NCBI GenBank assembly: GCA_005408345.1 | Contig: SEMN01001346.1 | Coordinates: 1-64,000, forward strand | From: Macquaria australasica | Lineage: Eukaryota; Chordata; Actinopteri; Centrarchiformes; Percichthyidae | DNA length: 64,000 bases | Reading direction: 5' to 3' | Shown: one piece after another, positions 30,738-43,804 of the stretch | Numbering within the stretch: the stretch's first letter is position 1 | How the letters are laid out: the number at the start of each line of letters is the position of its first letter | Position numbers and translations under genes: made by a program | Notes under the pieces: generated by a model | The model's input: only the letters and a program-made list of their open reading frames with translations | What the model was told of the DNA's origin: nothing | Databases searched by the model: none

Positions 30738-33700
30738 TGAACATGAAAGAACAAAAGAGGAACTAAGGTGACGCTGCCGTCCTAACACAACTGGCAGGGT
30801 GCCTGCGAGAGAGAGACCTTACTTTCTTTCTTTTATCATCTGGTTTAAAAAAAAATTGTCCATTTCAATGAGGACTGTAATACAATGTAGACACACAGAT
30901 ATTTAGCTGAAAAACAACAAAGACTACTGACAAGAATGAGGAAGGAAGAAAAGCCACGTTTTAAAAAGAAATCCTTGCTAAGACGTAACCACACAATCTG
31001 TCCCCCCCAATGTACAGTAGAAAATATGTTAGATATGTCCTCCTTTTATGAACCCTGTCAGCAGATCTGTTTCTTGGTATTTCTTATTTATTTTCAATTT
31101 ATTTTAGTTTGTTAAGGAAAACACAAGTGTGTGTACGCTGTATCCAGTTCTCTTTATACATCCATGGCGCGCACACAACTCCCGGTTGTTTGATTGACAC
31201 CATTAGCATGTTGTTGTTGTCATCAGTGTTCACTAATGAAGCTCAGAATCAGATCAAAAAGACGTTCTGTGCTGTGATGGTAATCTGACGGGTTTTTAGT
31301 TTGCTCAGTCAGTGGAGGTGAGCTAATGGAGGAAGTAACGTCACCTAAAAAGCTTAGAAAGCAGGACGGTCAGCAGGACATACAAGTTTATATTCAGACA
31401 GTAAGTTACGAGCTACCAAAATAGGTAACGTTAGCTTAGTAGACAATAGTTAACGTATAAGGTAACTGTTACTACTGTACACTGTTCTTTATACACTTAC
31501 TATATAGCTAGCTAAACAGCAGGATTACATTACAAATAAAACTAGTAATACAAGCAGAATATTCAGTATATCAAATTAAAATGATCATCAAGGTCATCAG
31601 TCATTGTTCTTTAGGTAAAATAATGATATGTGGTCACACTGCAGGCAGCACAGAGAGACAGGGAGGGAGAGACATGCTGGAAGCAGAGGTCAGACAGGGA
31701 CATGCTCCGGAGGTACAGATGATCAGGTGAGAAAGTGGAACGTGAACTATAATGCTGTTTAGTAGAGCACACAGACAGTAAGTGTAAGAATCCAGCTAAA
31801 CAGGTAGCTTAGTGAGGCACTACAGGTAAATGCATCTTGTGTGTGAATGATTGTGGTTACAAACTCCCATCTTAATTAGATTAAGACACAGGTGGACGGG
31901 TTTGGAAGAAGTTGCTTGTTTTAGCTTGTAAAACAGTGAACAGTAAGCAACTGACCAAAACAAAATGAAGTGTGTGTGTGTGTGTGGGGGGTGGGGGTGG
32001 GGGGGTGGGGGGGCAGTCACTATCTCAGAGAAATCAGACTATTCCTTTAAATCAATTCAATTAATTCAAATGATCAATCTAGTCCTCAAAACTATGTTCT
32101 AAATGTGCAAATTTGCATATAACATCATAGAATTGTGGGAAATGCACTTTCAAAAACATTTGGACCCCCCCACTGTCTATACCATGGTTACGCCCTTGAA
32201 TCCTTGTCTTGCTTGGATTATGTTTGTATGTGCACGAAGTGACACAGAATAAGCTGAAGTTTGACAAAAGCTCAAATGAATATGCGTGGGGGAGTACTGT
32301 TTAAAATAAAGGCACTGCTTCAATCTGCTTTTAATGAAAATATCTGAGGTCCGCCTGCGAGTCTCTGTGATGTGCTGTCCTTTAAGTGCCTGGACCTGCA
32401 GGTGACAAACCCAACGATGTGACCAAGTTTGAACTAGAGTAAGGATTCATTTGTAATGAGTGTTTTGGCACAGATTCACCAGCTGCTTCCCTGTTTAAAT
32501 GTTAAACCATTCATCAACCCCCCCCCCCAAAGTAGACAATTACATAAATATACCCGTTTCATTGCCTCATCAAACACACGTTGCAGCATTGTTGATTGTT
32601 CTCACATCGAGGGTGACTACAAGGGGTGATTGTGCCTTTGCAGTCAAGGATTTGAGGCTTTGAAATAGCCTGATGATCTCAGGTTATTAAATGTTTTAAC
32701 TGGTTTTAATGCACTTTCTGTAGATTTTCTGTAGTTTTTTACTTTACATGTTCAACTGGCAATTAGTTTGTTATTTGTTGTTTGACTAAGAGTTAGATTG
32801 GTCCTCAAAAAGTCAGACAAACAAGTAGCAGCACACACACACACCCACCCACACACACACAATGTATGTCAGTTGGTGAGAGAGTGAACTGACATACCCC
32901 CAGATAGCCTCAAACATGCACTCATATGTGCACGTGTGCACACACACACACACACACACAGCAGTTATTTTACAGCACTCATACAATGGAGGGAAGAAAA
33001 ATATCCTGTTACCTGGTGACCAGCAGAAGCAGCCTACACCAAACTGTTGCTAGATTTACAATCCAAATGTACAACGTGTACTAAGACATGTAAACAGGTT
33101 GTCACAGCTTTGGCCTGACTGACATTAAGGGTTACATGTAATGACTAAAGTATACAACATTAAAAACCCTTGAAGCTTGCATATGTTGATCAGAGAATAG
33201 TTGTCTGTGGTCTTCTGTAAATGTATCTGGATTGTGGGCCGAGGTGAACTCTGCATAGGTGACACGTCCCCACCACTTTTTGAAATTACCGATTTTGTCC
33301 CCGTCACTTTTTGAAAGCATAATTTGTTAAAAATGTTCTGAAAAATAGCTTGCACCAAGAAATGTTAACAAATGAGAACGCGTTGAAAAAGGTTTATTTG
33401 CACAATAAGAAAACATGCAATACAAAGTTAATATAGAAGAAACTGTTACTTGTGCAGTCGATGTTGTGATTTTTGTATTGTCGACTCTGCCCTTTTGATG
33501 CGCCTTTATGCAATACTTTTCCAGACCGGCCGTAATTATCTACTCTGACCTCATACTGACCCCCCCCCCCCCAATTCACATATGTTGAACATTTTTTTTC
33601 CATCTGAGTCCATATGTCCATTTTTCTACACAATGTGATGCCCTTGGATCTCTGGGTAGAAAAAAAGATTTTCAAAGAGCTGGGGACAGTTCTTGCATTC

Positions 33701-35414
33701 AGTTAAGAGTGCAGCTCCTCTAAGCCCTGATCTCTGAAAGGGGTCAAGACCTGCAGTTACCTCTCTCCTCATCGCCAGGAGCTATTGAATGATCTGGGAT
33801 GTTGATGTTTTTGAATCTATATCTGATCCAATTTAATCCTTCTGCAACTACTCACTCAACTAATCAGTTTTCTGTAGATGTTAGAAGATGGCACGGCAAG
33901 GTGGGAAAAACTGCTTATTTAATTACTGATAGATTTAAACTCCATAGTCAAAGTTGAAATTCGTCCAAAACTCGATAATTTATTCTGTATTACCCCAGGT
34001 AATCCATCTGCAGGATTTCCTCTCTGAATTCTGAATTGTATTCAGCCAAAGGCACAAATCAAACTAAAACTTTATTCACCAGTCACTTGTTCACTTTGTC
34101 AAGTCCACAGGCTCTATTTACACCACAAACCTAAAAAACTAAAATCTTCTAATGGTACCTGAATCCTGCTATAATTTCTGGAAGTTTCTTGGAAGGGATG
34201 GTGTAATTGGTACTAATCACAGGTAAAGCGACAGTACTCAGAGTAAATACCCACTTATTCATGAGTTTTTAAGAAAGAATCCATAAATTATGTTAGTTAA
34301 ACAATTTTCTCATCACCTGACTGCGCCACCCAGCCACACACCTGTTCCCAGCCCTGCAGTCATCTGAGCCTCCCCACATGCACCTCATTCCCAATCAGCC
34401 TTCACTACATATACCAGTTCACTTCATCTGTTCCCTGCCAGTTTGTTATGTTATGTTGTTGCTGTGTGATTCATGTCTTGGTTTCCTGCGTTTTGACCTT
34501 TTGCCCGTTAATTGGACTTTGGATTCCTGCCTGCTCCTTACTGGATTTGTTTGCTGATTTATGTGGATAGATCTTTCAGTCTGACCAGCCCCTTTTACTA
34601 AAAAAGCCTTTTGTGATGTTGTTACTGCGTAGTTGCACTGAGTATTAGTTGCTGGTAGACACTGCTGGCTGATATTCCATCTTTTTAAGGCTTGGGTTTT
34701 AATTGAAGATACATTTTGACTGTACAGGAGTCACAAACAGGTCAAAGACACGATGCCTCTGGGAAAGAGCTATGTAAAAAACATTCAAAATACAGGGTAT
34801 TATCTTTGCCTTTGCTCTTGATATATGTTTTCATGAATAGGCTGCAGTGACTTAAAGTGTGAGTCCTTGAACAGCAATAGCCTTGCCATCAGTGAAGGGT
34901 ACATATTAAACTCTGAAAGACTGACCCAAGCAGGAGAGACAATGAGTGAAGAAAATCAGCTTCAAGTTAAGCTGTTTACAGACACCCTGCGACCGAGTAC
35001 GCACAAATTAACAGCATATTTCTGTGCGCCTGTGGTGACCCACAAAACAGTGTCCGCTGTCTCTGTGATTGAGTAGAACATTGGAGGCACTCTCCAATTA
35101 CAGGGAAACACACTGTGATCCCAAGCACGGATCAGCTCTGTTGACGTCGAAATGTTCCGATTTTGTGAGTCTGGTTGTGTGTACAGGAGAAAAATGTCAA
35201 AGTAACTTGTTTATCTGGACTTCTTATTGAAACACTGACTCCAATCCACAAAACTATTTATTTAAATAGACAGCATTTCGAGCCAGTTCGGGATATTCGT
35301 CAGGTCAGAAAGGTCAAAGGTAATTTTTGACCTAGCGAACATGCTCTTTACGCTGTTTCTTATATCTGGGCTTCTTAACCAAGTTCACAGTACAAACTTA
35401 CCCAGAGACCCTCA
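30738..35414. other. Intergenic; microsatellites and repeat scraps only
   Basis: No gene found. Holds a short GT/G-rich tract at 31971-32012, C runs near 32518 and 33561, CA tracts near 32833-32862 and 32938-32960, the hairpin block at 32862-32905, and repeat-like text at 33240-33320 and 34316-34440. ORFs are short and show no family features. Confidence 0.5.
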
Positions 35415-35787
35415 ATTAAAGCTTAAACTACTAGCCGATTATCAGTTGATCGAGTGAAAATTAATTTGCCATTTTTATGATCGATTAATAATTTAAATTG
35501 TTTTCAAGCAAAAAAGCCTAAATTTGAAGGTTACGTCTTCTCAAATATGAGGATTTGATACTTTTCTGTGTTGTATTAGCACATAAACACACATAATGAA
35601 TATCTTTGGGTTTTGGACTTTTTGATAGAACAAAAGAAGACGGCGTTGAACTCTGGGAAATTTGATGGATTTTTGATTTTTTTATTTATTTACCATTTTC
35701 TGGTGCTTCATAGGCCAAACAATTAATAGAGGACATATTTGGTAGATTAATCGATAATAAAAATAATTGTTAGTTGCAGCCCTATGC
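35415..35787 (-). repeat. Interspersed repeat, family A (reverse)
   Basis: Contains GAATATCTTTGGGTTTTGGA (the complement of the family's CCAAAACCCAAAGATATTC) and ends TTGTTAGTTGCAGCCCTA. It is diverged and about full length. Confidence 0.7.
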
Positions 35788-37230
35788 CAAAAAGAACATT
35801 TATTTAAAACGTCTCAATATATCTTAAGGATCACTTTTGTTAGGACAGATGTCCCTGTTCAGCAGGAAAGTCAAGAGGTTATCATTTCATTTGATCAGGA
35901 TTTACTGTACACAGCTGGCAGTTTTAATGACACACTTCTCATACAGTAGGCCTGTTGATATCATCAGATATATGTAGACTATACATCCACTGTGTCAGAA
36001 GCCGTTATAAAGCTATTAAAAACCTTGGCTATACCACTATAATTAGAAATATTGGAAATATTCTACTTCTTTAATGTCAAAAATAATTTTGATTACAGAT
36101 TCTATAGGTAATGATTTTCTAATCTCACACTAAAGAGAAGCTCTGAAACATGATCTGCTTTTAGGGAGTATCTTAAGATGGTTTTGTTCACGCAAAACTG
36201 CCATTTCATTCAACAAATACACTGCTGTTATCCTACAGACTGCCCACATTACTAGCATACTATACACTGAAATGCAGTATAGAAAAAGTAGTTTGAAGTT
36301 ACTTTATAAAAATTCCTTACCATTCACTCCTTTGCAACTCCAACAGGGTCAGCAGTCACTGACAAAACAAAACACCTCACTTCAGACCTGTGAACAGTTC
36401 AGTGCTTCAGAAGTGTTGTTTGAAGTGTGTAGCTGCTGAATATGTTGCGCAACCTCTGGCTCAAGTGCCTCATTGGACTAAAAGAGGGACATACAAAGGG
36501 TCATTCTCTAGTCATCTGTGAAGAGATTACAAATTAGGTGCCAAATACAGAAAATCATAGTGGAGGAGGCACACGATGCAGTTTAGAAAAACTCCAAAGA
36601 AAACCTCACTAGAAAAATAAATGAAGAAACCTTGAGCAGGTCTAGTTTCAGACAGGTCTCACATCATGACTGCTGAATGTGCAAGATAGTAAGTGGCTGG
36701 ATATGAATCAAAAGACTAAACTACATAAACAAAGGAAATACTCTCCCCTCTAACTCTTTGTATTTCTGCATTCTGAACTTCAAACTTGCCTGAAACCTGC
36801 ACTCCGCATTCAAGCATTTACCACACAACAGCTTCCTGTCAACTCCCTGAAACGACCTGCAATATTAGCAGTCCAATGGAGAGACTGGGCAGAACTCATG
36901 GTCTACTGTGAATATAAAGAGAGAGAAACAAGTGTGCATCTTATATCCATTTGCATTAATTTATTATGGTGTTTCAATAGAAAACATGCTTTGCCATGAG
37001 ACCATGACCATGAACATCAATATAGCTTCTGAGGCAGTCGAGGAGAAATAGACAAGAGGGTCTCCAGGTGTGTCTGTCAAAGCATATTCACATTCTGCGC
37101 AAATTATGACCAGTTTCATGTATAAAAACAAGTTCAAGTAATGAACGCTCAGTCACCCGCTGTCCATTGTACTTGCAAGGACAAGAAGAGGGTAAAGACG
37201 TAAATGCGAGAATTTGTGAGCATCTGTGTT
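35788..37230. other. Region downstream of ankrd49, nothing recognised
   Basis: AT-rich intergenic DNA without exons on either strand. Confidence 0.5.
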
Positions 37231-37236
37231 TTTATT
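37231..37236 (-). terminator. Polyadenylation signal overlapping the ankrd49 stop codon
   Basis: On the - strand the sequence is ATCTCATGAATAAAAACA. The last base of the TGA stop is the first base of AATAAA. If this signal is used, the 3' UTR is only a few tens of bases long. Use is inferred, not shown. Confidence 0.5.
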
Positions 37237-40200
37237 CATGAGATGGGTACCACACTGATACAGTCTTCTACCATCTCGAAAAGGAAGTGATGTGGGCCAC
37301 TACGCCGGGCCACCTCACTGGCCGTCTCCCCGCTGCTGCTGCGGAGCCCCGGCTTCAGGTGTCGCTGAGAGAGGAGGAGCTCTAACGTGTGAGCGGAGTC
37401 CGTTTTTAAGGAGCTGGCGTGGGAGGCAGCCAGGTGAAGTGGTGTGAGCCCACCGTTGGTCTGGGCGTTCAGTTCGGCGCCGTGTTGCAGGAGAAGACTC
37501 GCCACGGCGAAGCGGCTCCAGCGGCAGGCGCTGTGGAGGGGCATCCAGCCGTCGATGGTGCGAGGGTTAACCTTAGACCCAGCGGCGAGTAAAGCATAAA
37601 CCACATCAACGTGGCCGCTGTATGCTGCGCGGTGCAGTGGGGTGTAACCGTCCTCATCGCAGCAGTGCACCAGCAAGGGATCAGCAGTTAACAACCTGTG
37701 GACTGTTGGAAGCTGGAAGAAACCACAGAAATGCTGAAGGTCAGGACATTACAAACTAATAGTCTCATGAGATGTTTTATTTGAGAAGGACCTGTAACTG
37801 GAATAATCGTCATCCTGTGTAAATAGATACATACAGTACTTTTAGAGCATAATTTCTTTCTTCATCTGTATGAAGACTGCAGTGAAGACACTTTGTTGAA
37901 AGTAGTAGAAACAAGGTATTAAATCATTTTTTTCCACTTTGATTGTCTGTTGCAGCTTTGGGGACAAAAGGATTCTTGCTGATCGACAGTATAGTGTAGG
38001 TTTACATGCATATGGCAGCAATGTTCTTTCCTGAAATCCAGAAACTTTAAATGTTCCCTATGGGGACTAGTTTTTGGCCACTAGTGGTGCTGTAGAGCAA
38101 TTGTTTGATGAGAAGGTCCCGGTATTGTTTGTGTCTTGTGCCTGACCAGCACGTGCTGGTTTGAGCCGGGTGATCGTGGTTTCGCAAAATGGCACATGCC
38201 ACTTATGCTGCCTTGAAACGACGGCTCTGACCGGCAAAATACCACGTGTAGCAACAACGTGGGAAACAATACAGACTAATAAACACTTAGTTCATGAGGG
38301 CTCGTTATTGCTGAATCCAAATTGGAAAACGACACTCTACATTGCCTGCTAATCTTCATGTGCAAAATCGGTGGAGTGCCAATTTAAAAGCTGTGAAAAG
38401 ATGAAATGAAAGTTCACAACAGCATCTCCACCACCTGCTACTGTTTGTTTGATTTCCAGCTGATAGAGATTGAGTTTCACACCTGCCGTCTCATATGTCG
38501 CCGTTGCCACTACATAACAAGTGGCATGGCAGCATGGCCAAATGGAGCGTAGGCTACCAGCACGCACTCGAGGATGTACATGCACCCAGTGAGCATGGGA
38601 GGGATGTAATACACATTTCGGCTGACTGCAGAGGGCGGTAATATATATCATCAAGTGGTGGCACTAATGCACCATAAGGCACTAATGCACCAATAAAAGC
38701 GGAGAAGAAGACTGAAAGCCAATGTAAACAATAAAGGTTTCAAAATAAGCATTTGGTTATGGAGAGAGGAAATATATTCACCATATTTGTACTGCAAAGC
38801 TTCACAGAAAATGTGGCACACCTTTGAATAATTTGAGATTTTATCCCTGTGCAATTAATTTGTTAAATTCATGTTTTGTGTTGAGGAAAACTGATACGTA
38901 AAAACAGAGTTATTATGTAAATAATGAATTGTGATTAATGTAGGTCTGGGCAGATTTATGAGAAGCATTGTTTAATTATCCACAGGGTGCATTGTTTTTC
39001 ATGACTGTAATGCCTGAGAGGTTTCAGGGTGCATTAAATGTGTTCGCTCTTTTGTCAGCTCTTCCTTCTGTGCCATTTATTGCCTCGTAGTATGCAAAGG
39101 CACACGGCTTTCCCATTCTTCAGCCCAATTTCTACAGTTATTTACAACTAAATGTGGACTTTGCTGCAAGGGACAGCTTTGTACTCTACGGTGTTTTATT
39201 TCTGTCCTGCTTTAACAAAAGGTTTTCTTACGTTTACAAAATTGGCACTGTACTCCTATTGTGAAAAGACTAGACTTCTGCTGTGCATAAAAGCAGCTTT
39301 TGTTACAGCTCGAGATTCTTAATATAAATCAAAAAAAAAAAAAGACAAACAAAACAAACACTTAGACAGCATGAAACAGATTATTCATGATTTCCATTTT
39401 CATGGTACAAAGAAATTTTTAGCAAGTGAAAATGGTTCTTAGTGCTTTTCTCTATTGGATTTTAAAAAGCCGTAAAAAAACCCAAAAAAAACCCCACAAA
39501 GAATATCTGAACACCAGCTGAAAGAATCGAATTAATTTAAATCAGTCACGCTCCATTTATCCACTTCAGTGTGTTCAGAAATTTCTAACAAAATACAAAT
39601 GTGAAAATAAACCAGGCAAATCAAAAACTCAAACCATTCTCTGCTTCCAGCTTCTCCAAAGTGAAGATTTGCTGCTTTTCTCTATTTTATATTGTTGTAT
39701 CTTTGGGTTTTGGACTTTTGTTCAGAGATAAAAAAAAAAAAAAAGACATCTGAACACGTCACATTGTGACTCACTGCTTGATCTTTTCTCTTTGCCGATA
39801 GAAATCGGAGATATTCAGCAACATTTGAGAAATAATCCTCTAACACAAATACTTCACTGTGTAAAGCCCACTTAATGGAGAAACGCTGCATACTTTATTC
39901 TTAATCAGCATTCATAGCAGTCAGTCTCTCACAGACACATGTATTATGGTCCAGTGACTCTTCATTAAATATAATAAACTGATAATATCAAAAAGCAGGC
40001 ACACATTCAGGTATTGAATAATAATTACATGCAGTTTACGCACTCCGTCTTTGCTCTTAACAATTTGAAAAAATGTTTGTTGGGGTGAGTGAGGGAGGGG
40101 TGAGGGCAACATCTTCACACAGTATACAGATATACTTTTATATAGTCTACAATATACTTTGTCAAGATACAACTTTGCACAGTACTAGTAGCATAAGTTC

Positions 40201-43200
40201 CACTTTTTACCAAACTGCTGGTGGACCCAAATGCAGCACGATTAGTATGTTTTGTGTTTGGGTTGTGCAATATGACAATTAGAGCTAGACCGATAAATCG
40301 CCTAGGCTGATGCATCAGCCGATATATGGCAGATATATCTGTGTATATGTTGGACGATAAGTAACAAGAAATGTGCGGTACAGAAATGCCAAATTAGATT
40401 TGAGGTCATTTAGAAACAGTGTCACCCTTACATAATTTGATTTTTCAACTGTAAAATGTCCTAGCTACCTAATTCTTCTTCAAAAAAAACAAACAAAAAG
40501 CAACCAAAAACTAAGGGATACGTATCAACATCGTGTATTTATGTTATGTGTTTATGTATCGTTATCTGACTTTTATCAGTCGGGCTATAATGAAAATACA
40601 GTATATACTGAGACAACACACATTTGTCCACCGTAAGAGCTTTTGCCGCACTCTTTGTACTGTGGTAGCTATTTTTTAAATATCTGAGTGTAAGCAGGTG
40701 ATTGTGGGCAATTTTGCAAATCAATGAGCAGGACCGATTTTTTTCAGTGTGATTTGTCAGATATTTAATTCACTGGATTAGCCAAAAACAGATCTCCCTG
40801 TCTGGTTATTTTCATCCATCAACTGTTTCCATTTTTACTGAAAATGTACTTTAATGACGATATATATTGATATTGGGATATAAAATGACACATTGTACTA
40901 GACAATTTAATCCATGTTGTCAACTCTTTTTTATATCTTTTGCTCATCCTGTAGCTGCCTCGATTGTATGACAAGTGTAGAGTGAAACTGATTTTACAGA
41001 AAAATCCTGCTGCAAAACATACTATTGCTTTGTGGAAGTACAATGTTACCAGGGCTGCAACTGACGTTATTTTTTATGATAGATTTAGAATACAGATTCT
41101 TTGTTTACGATTAACCATTTCACTATGATATTAAGACACGGACAAGCAGCAAATCCTCACCTTTGAGAAGCTAGAACCATTAAATGTTTGGCATTTTTTC
41201 CTGATTTCTTCCCATCCTAATTGATTAACTATCAACTAAACACAGCTTTAAATGGCACACAGATTTGAGCCAGATTATCTCCTAACATGACAATTAAAAG
41301 TCTATCCCCAAATATGTACTCTAACATAACTATTTGGTAGTGGTGGTGGCTTTTCTTCATGTATTCCTGGCATGTATTATCACGTTTCCTTCTACAGATT
41401 AAAATGTATACAAACATTAAAAGAAAAACATGATCCAGAGGCTAATTGCTCTTAATGTAGCACTTCAGATAATTTCTCAGTGACCTGTTGATTTCACTTA
41501 ACTCTTTGACAAAAAAAGGTAATTGTCCCTAAGGGAAGTGACGAAGCAGTGAACCATTATTTAAAACTGACCTAAAAAACAAAACAAAAAAATCTGATTT
41601 GTCACCGTAATGGACAGATGTGCAAATTCAGCTTTAACAAATCAACTGCCCAGTCAGTAACAGATGCCCAAGTTTACAGGTGAATGTTTTAAAAAGGAAA
41701 AACTAGGAGAAGGGAGAGAAGAGAGAAACGATAGAGCCACTAAAAGCTGATGATGATGATGCTGAGTGCTGTAAGTGCTGTTATTGAAGAGAAAAATATA
41801 ATTATATGTCTTATTATGCTGATACCACCGACAAGCACCAGTGCCACTACTGGAAAGATCAAGCCCAGGAAATGCAGCATGCTAAGAGCAGTGTGTTAAA
41901 CCTCAATCGACTGAAATGTGTCTGAAGCACCAAGTTTGAAATCTGTCAGCATCGAATGTCTGGTCTAAATCTTGTTTACTTATTCTTTGATCAGATAGTC
42001 CCTGATTTAAATTAACATTTTACCTAAGAACAAAATCTATAAGTCTACAGTCCTACTAGTGAGGCTGCTTGTTTTACACCAGAAAACATCAGATGAAAAA
42101 ACGGAGAGACAACTTTGCTTTTCTTAGATCCTCACCACCAGGGGTTAAATTGGGACTTTTGAGAACAGGGGAGCACTCGTCCAATGAGGTAGGTGGTTAA
42201 ATGATAACAATATTACTGTCTTTCCTTTATATTTCATATTCCACACTCCATATTTCTAACATGACTTCCTTACATATTACAATAAAATTTCATCGCTACA
42301 GTTTGTGTCACAGCTTTCACAACTTAAGCTTGGGACAAACCTGAAGACTAGCTGAAACCTTCAAAGAATGCACAGGCCACACATAAAGATTGTTTCCACC
42401 AACTTGCACAGATTTTTTATAGTCTTTGACAGTCAGGAAGGAGCATGAACCTTACGACTGAGTAAATGCACCAGGCAACACACTGAATCACCGGTTACTA
42501 ATGACTGGAGTTTGGCGATAGATGACCCAGCAAATCCTGCGAGATTGACAATTGTCGTGTGTTCTTGTACCAAAACAAACATGGACGAAAAGGCCAAAAA
42601 AGGAGGAAAAAAAGTACAGAGTTTAGGTGAGATCCTGGATGGAGAAACGTGGGCAACGTGGACTGTTTAGCCTACAGAGGGAACTGGAGGTGAGTGAACT
42701 TTGTAAAATGAAGCTAACTTCAGGTAAAGCTGTCTCCCTCGGGCGAAACACAAGTGACGTCATTTGTTGCCAATGTCAGCCACAAATATGAAACAAATGT
42801 TTAAAAATAATCTTTATGAGAACGACCGGCAGCAACTGGATCTGAAGACTTAAGATTAGAATCTGTACATATCACACACTATGATTTTATCTGCAGTCTC
42901 TCAACACCGACTGAGCCAGACTGGAACAGACCAGACCAGCTCGAATCATATAATCATAATTGGCTCAACATAATTGGTAAAGTGTGTCCCCGCCTTTAGA
43001 TATTTAAAGTGCAGCACTTTCAGTTCACAATATTCCAATCCGGATTTAATGAGGACTTCTGGGTAGCATCGTGTCTCTCTATACAAGCTAGATGGACCGC
43101 TGACCTTGTGGTCATTCCCGCTAAGTGGGCATAAAAATATTAGGCTGAATCGTTCTGTAAATTAAAAGTACTTGGCTTGCTGATTGTTATTTTCATGCAT

Positions 43201-43680
43201 TCATTAACATTAAATATAGGTTATTTTTCATATTTTAGAGAGGGAGAGAGCAAGTGAGGAACACATGAAAGAGACAGAGCGGGAGAGACGGTGACAACGT
43301 GGACAAAGAGACTGGAGAGGTGGGACTACTTAAAAATAATGAGCTGCATGTGTTGATCTTGTAGCAGTCAGTAGCCCACTTTAACCCCAGCTTACCACTA
43401 GTGGGGCAACACAGGTAAAGTTTGAGTTCTGAGGGTGGTGCCAGAACAAAACATCACTTACGCGATAGTTTTCCGCTGCCCACAGAATGAGCTCCTTTGG
43501 TTTGTCTTTGAGAGTTTCTTCTTTTTCTAGATACCACTCCTCACTGTGGGCCCCCTCCTCCTCTTCCATCTCTTCCTCCTCATCCTTGCTTCCGGTCCAC
43601 AGGCTGCTGGCCCCTCGGGGGATCAGGTGTCCATGTGTATTCAGAAGCTCCAGCTGGTTGAAATCTTCAGGAAACTCCAT
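37236..43680 (-). CDS. ankrd49: Ankyrin repeat domain-containing protein 49
   Basis: Two coding exons on the - strand: 43680-43462 (ATG to CGC|GTAAGT) and 37712-37236 (TTCTTCCAG| to TGA). They join in phase 0 as ENYR-LPTVHRLL and give 231 residues, close to the 239 I recall for human ANKRD49. The N-terminal FNQLELLNTHGHLIPRG, an acidic linker and KPKELILWAAENYR precede ankyrin repeats with DGYTPLHRAAYSGHVDVV, DGWMPLHSACRWSRF and GGLTPLHLAASHA, then ELLLSQRHLKPGLRSSSGET and HHFLFEMVEDC. All ankyrin TPLH cores are intact, apart from MPLH in the second. The family is linked to spermatogenesis and transcription regulation in mammals. The ATG at 43680 is preceded in frame by GTG and no upstream ATG is visible, so an extra 5' exon is possible. 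Confidence 0.93.
39640..39780 (-). repeat. Interspersed repeat, family A (fragment)
   Basis: Carries TTGTATCTTTGGGTTTTGGA and GCTTCCAGCTTCTCCAAAGTG, both complements of family A interior blocks. Ends are missing. Confidence 0.5.
40285..40360 (+). repeat. Repeat of the ACCGATAAATCGCC type
   Basis: AGACCGATAAATCGCC, then AGCCGATATATGGCAG, a motif order I know from a common teleost repeat. How far it extends toward 40900 is unclear. Confidence 0.4.
41054..41235 (+). repeat. Interspersed repeat, family A (fragment)
   Basis: Starts AGGGCTGCAACTGACGTTAT and includes TCACCTTTGAGAAGCTAGAA and ATTGATTAACTATCAACTAA, consistent with a shortened family A copy. Confidence 0.55.
43462..43680 (-). CDS. 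ankrd49: ankrd49 coding exon 1
   Basis: 73 codons from ATG at 43680 to the GTAAGT donor. Encodes FNQLELLNTHGHLIPRG and a Glu-rich stretch (KDEEEEMEEEEGAHSEEWYL), matching the acidic N-terminal region of ANKRD49. Reading past the donor gives a false tail to 43381. Confidence 0.9.
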
Positions 43681-43804
43681 CACTTGCTGTTTTTGTCAGA
43701 GAATCACAGAAATTAGACAGATGTACTGACCTAACTAAATCAGAGATGGTATGAGAGAAAGTTGAAAACTGAAGAATTTAGAAGGATATTAACATTTAAT
43801 ACTT

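Larger units (their letters stand above)
37713..43461 (-). other. ankrd49 intron with repeats
   Basis: A 5.7 kb intron. It contains family A remnants at about 39640-39780 and 41054-41235, a repeat with GACCGATAAATCGCC and CCGATATATGGCAG at about 40285-40360, A-rich tracts near 39330 and 39740, and otherwise AT-rich DNA. No exon or nested gene is seen. Confidence 0.7.

Noticed and set aside
43381..43461. Extension of ankrd49 exon 1 (VSDVLFWHHPQNS...)
   Set aside because: Follows a GTAAGT donor; the true continuation is in exon 37236-37712, which restores the ankyrin frame.
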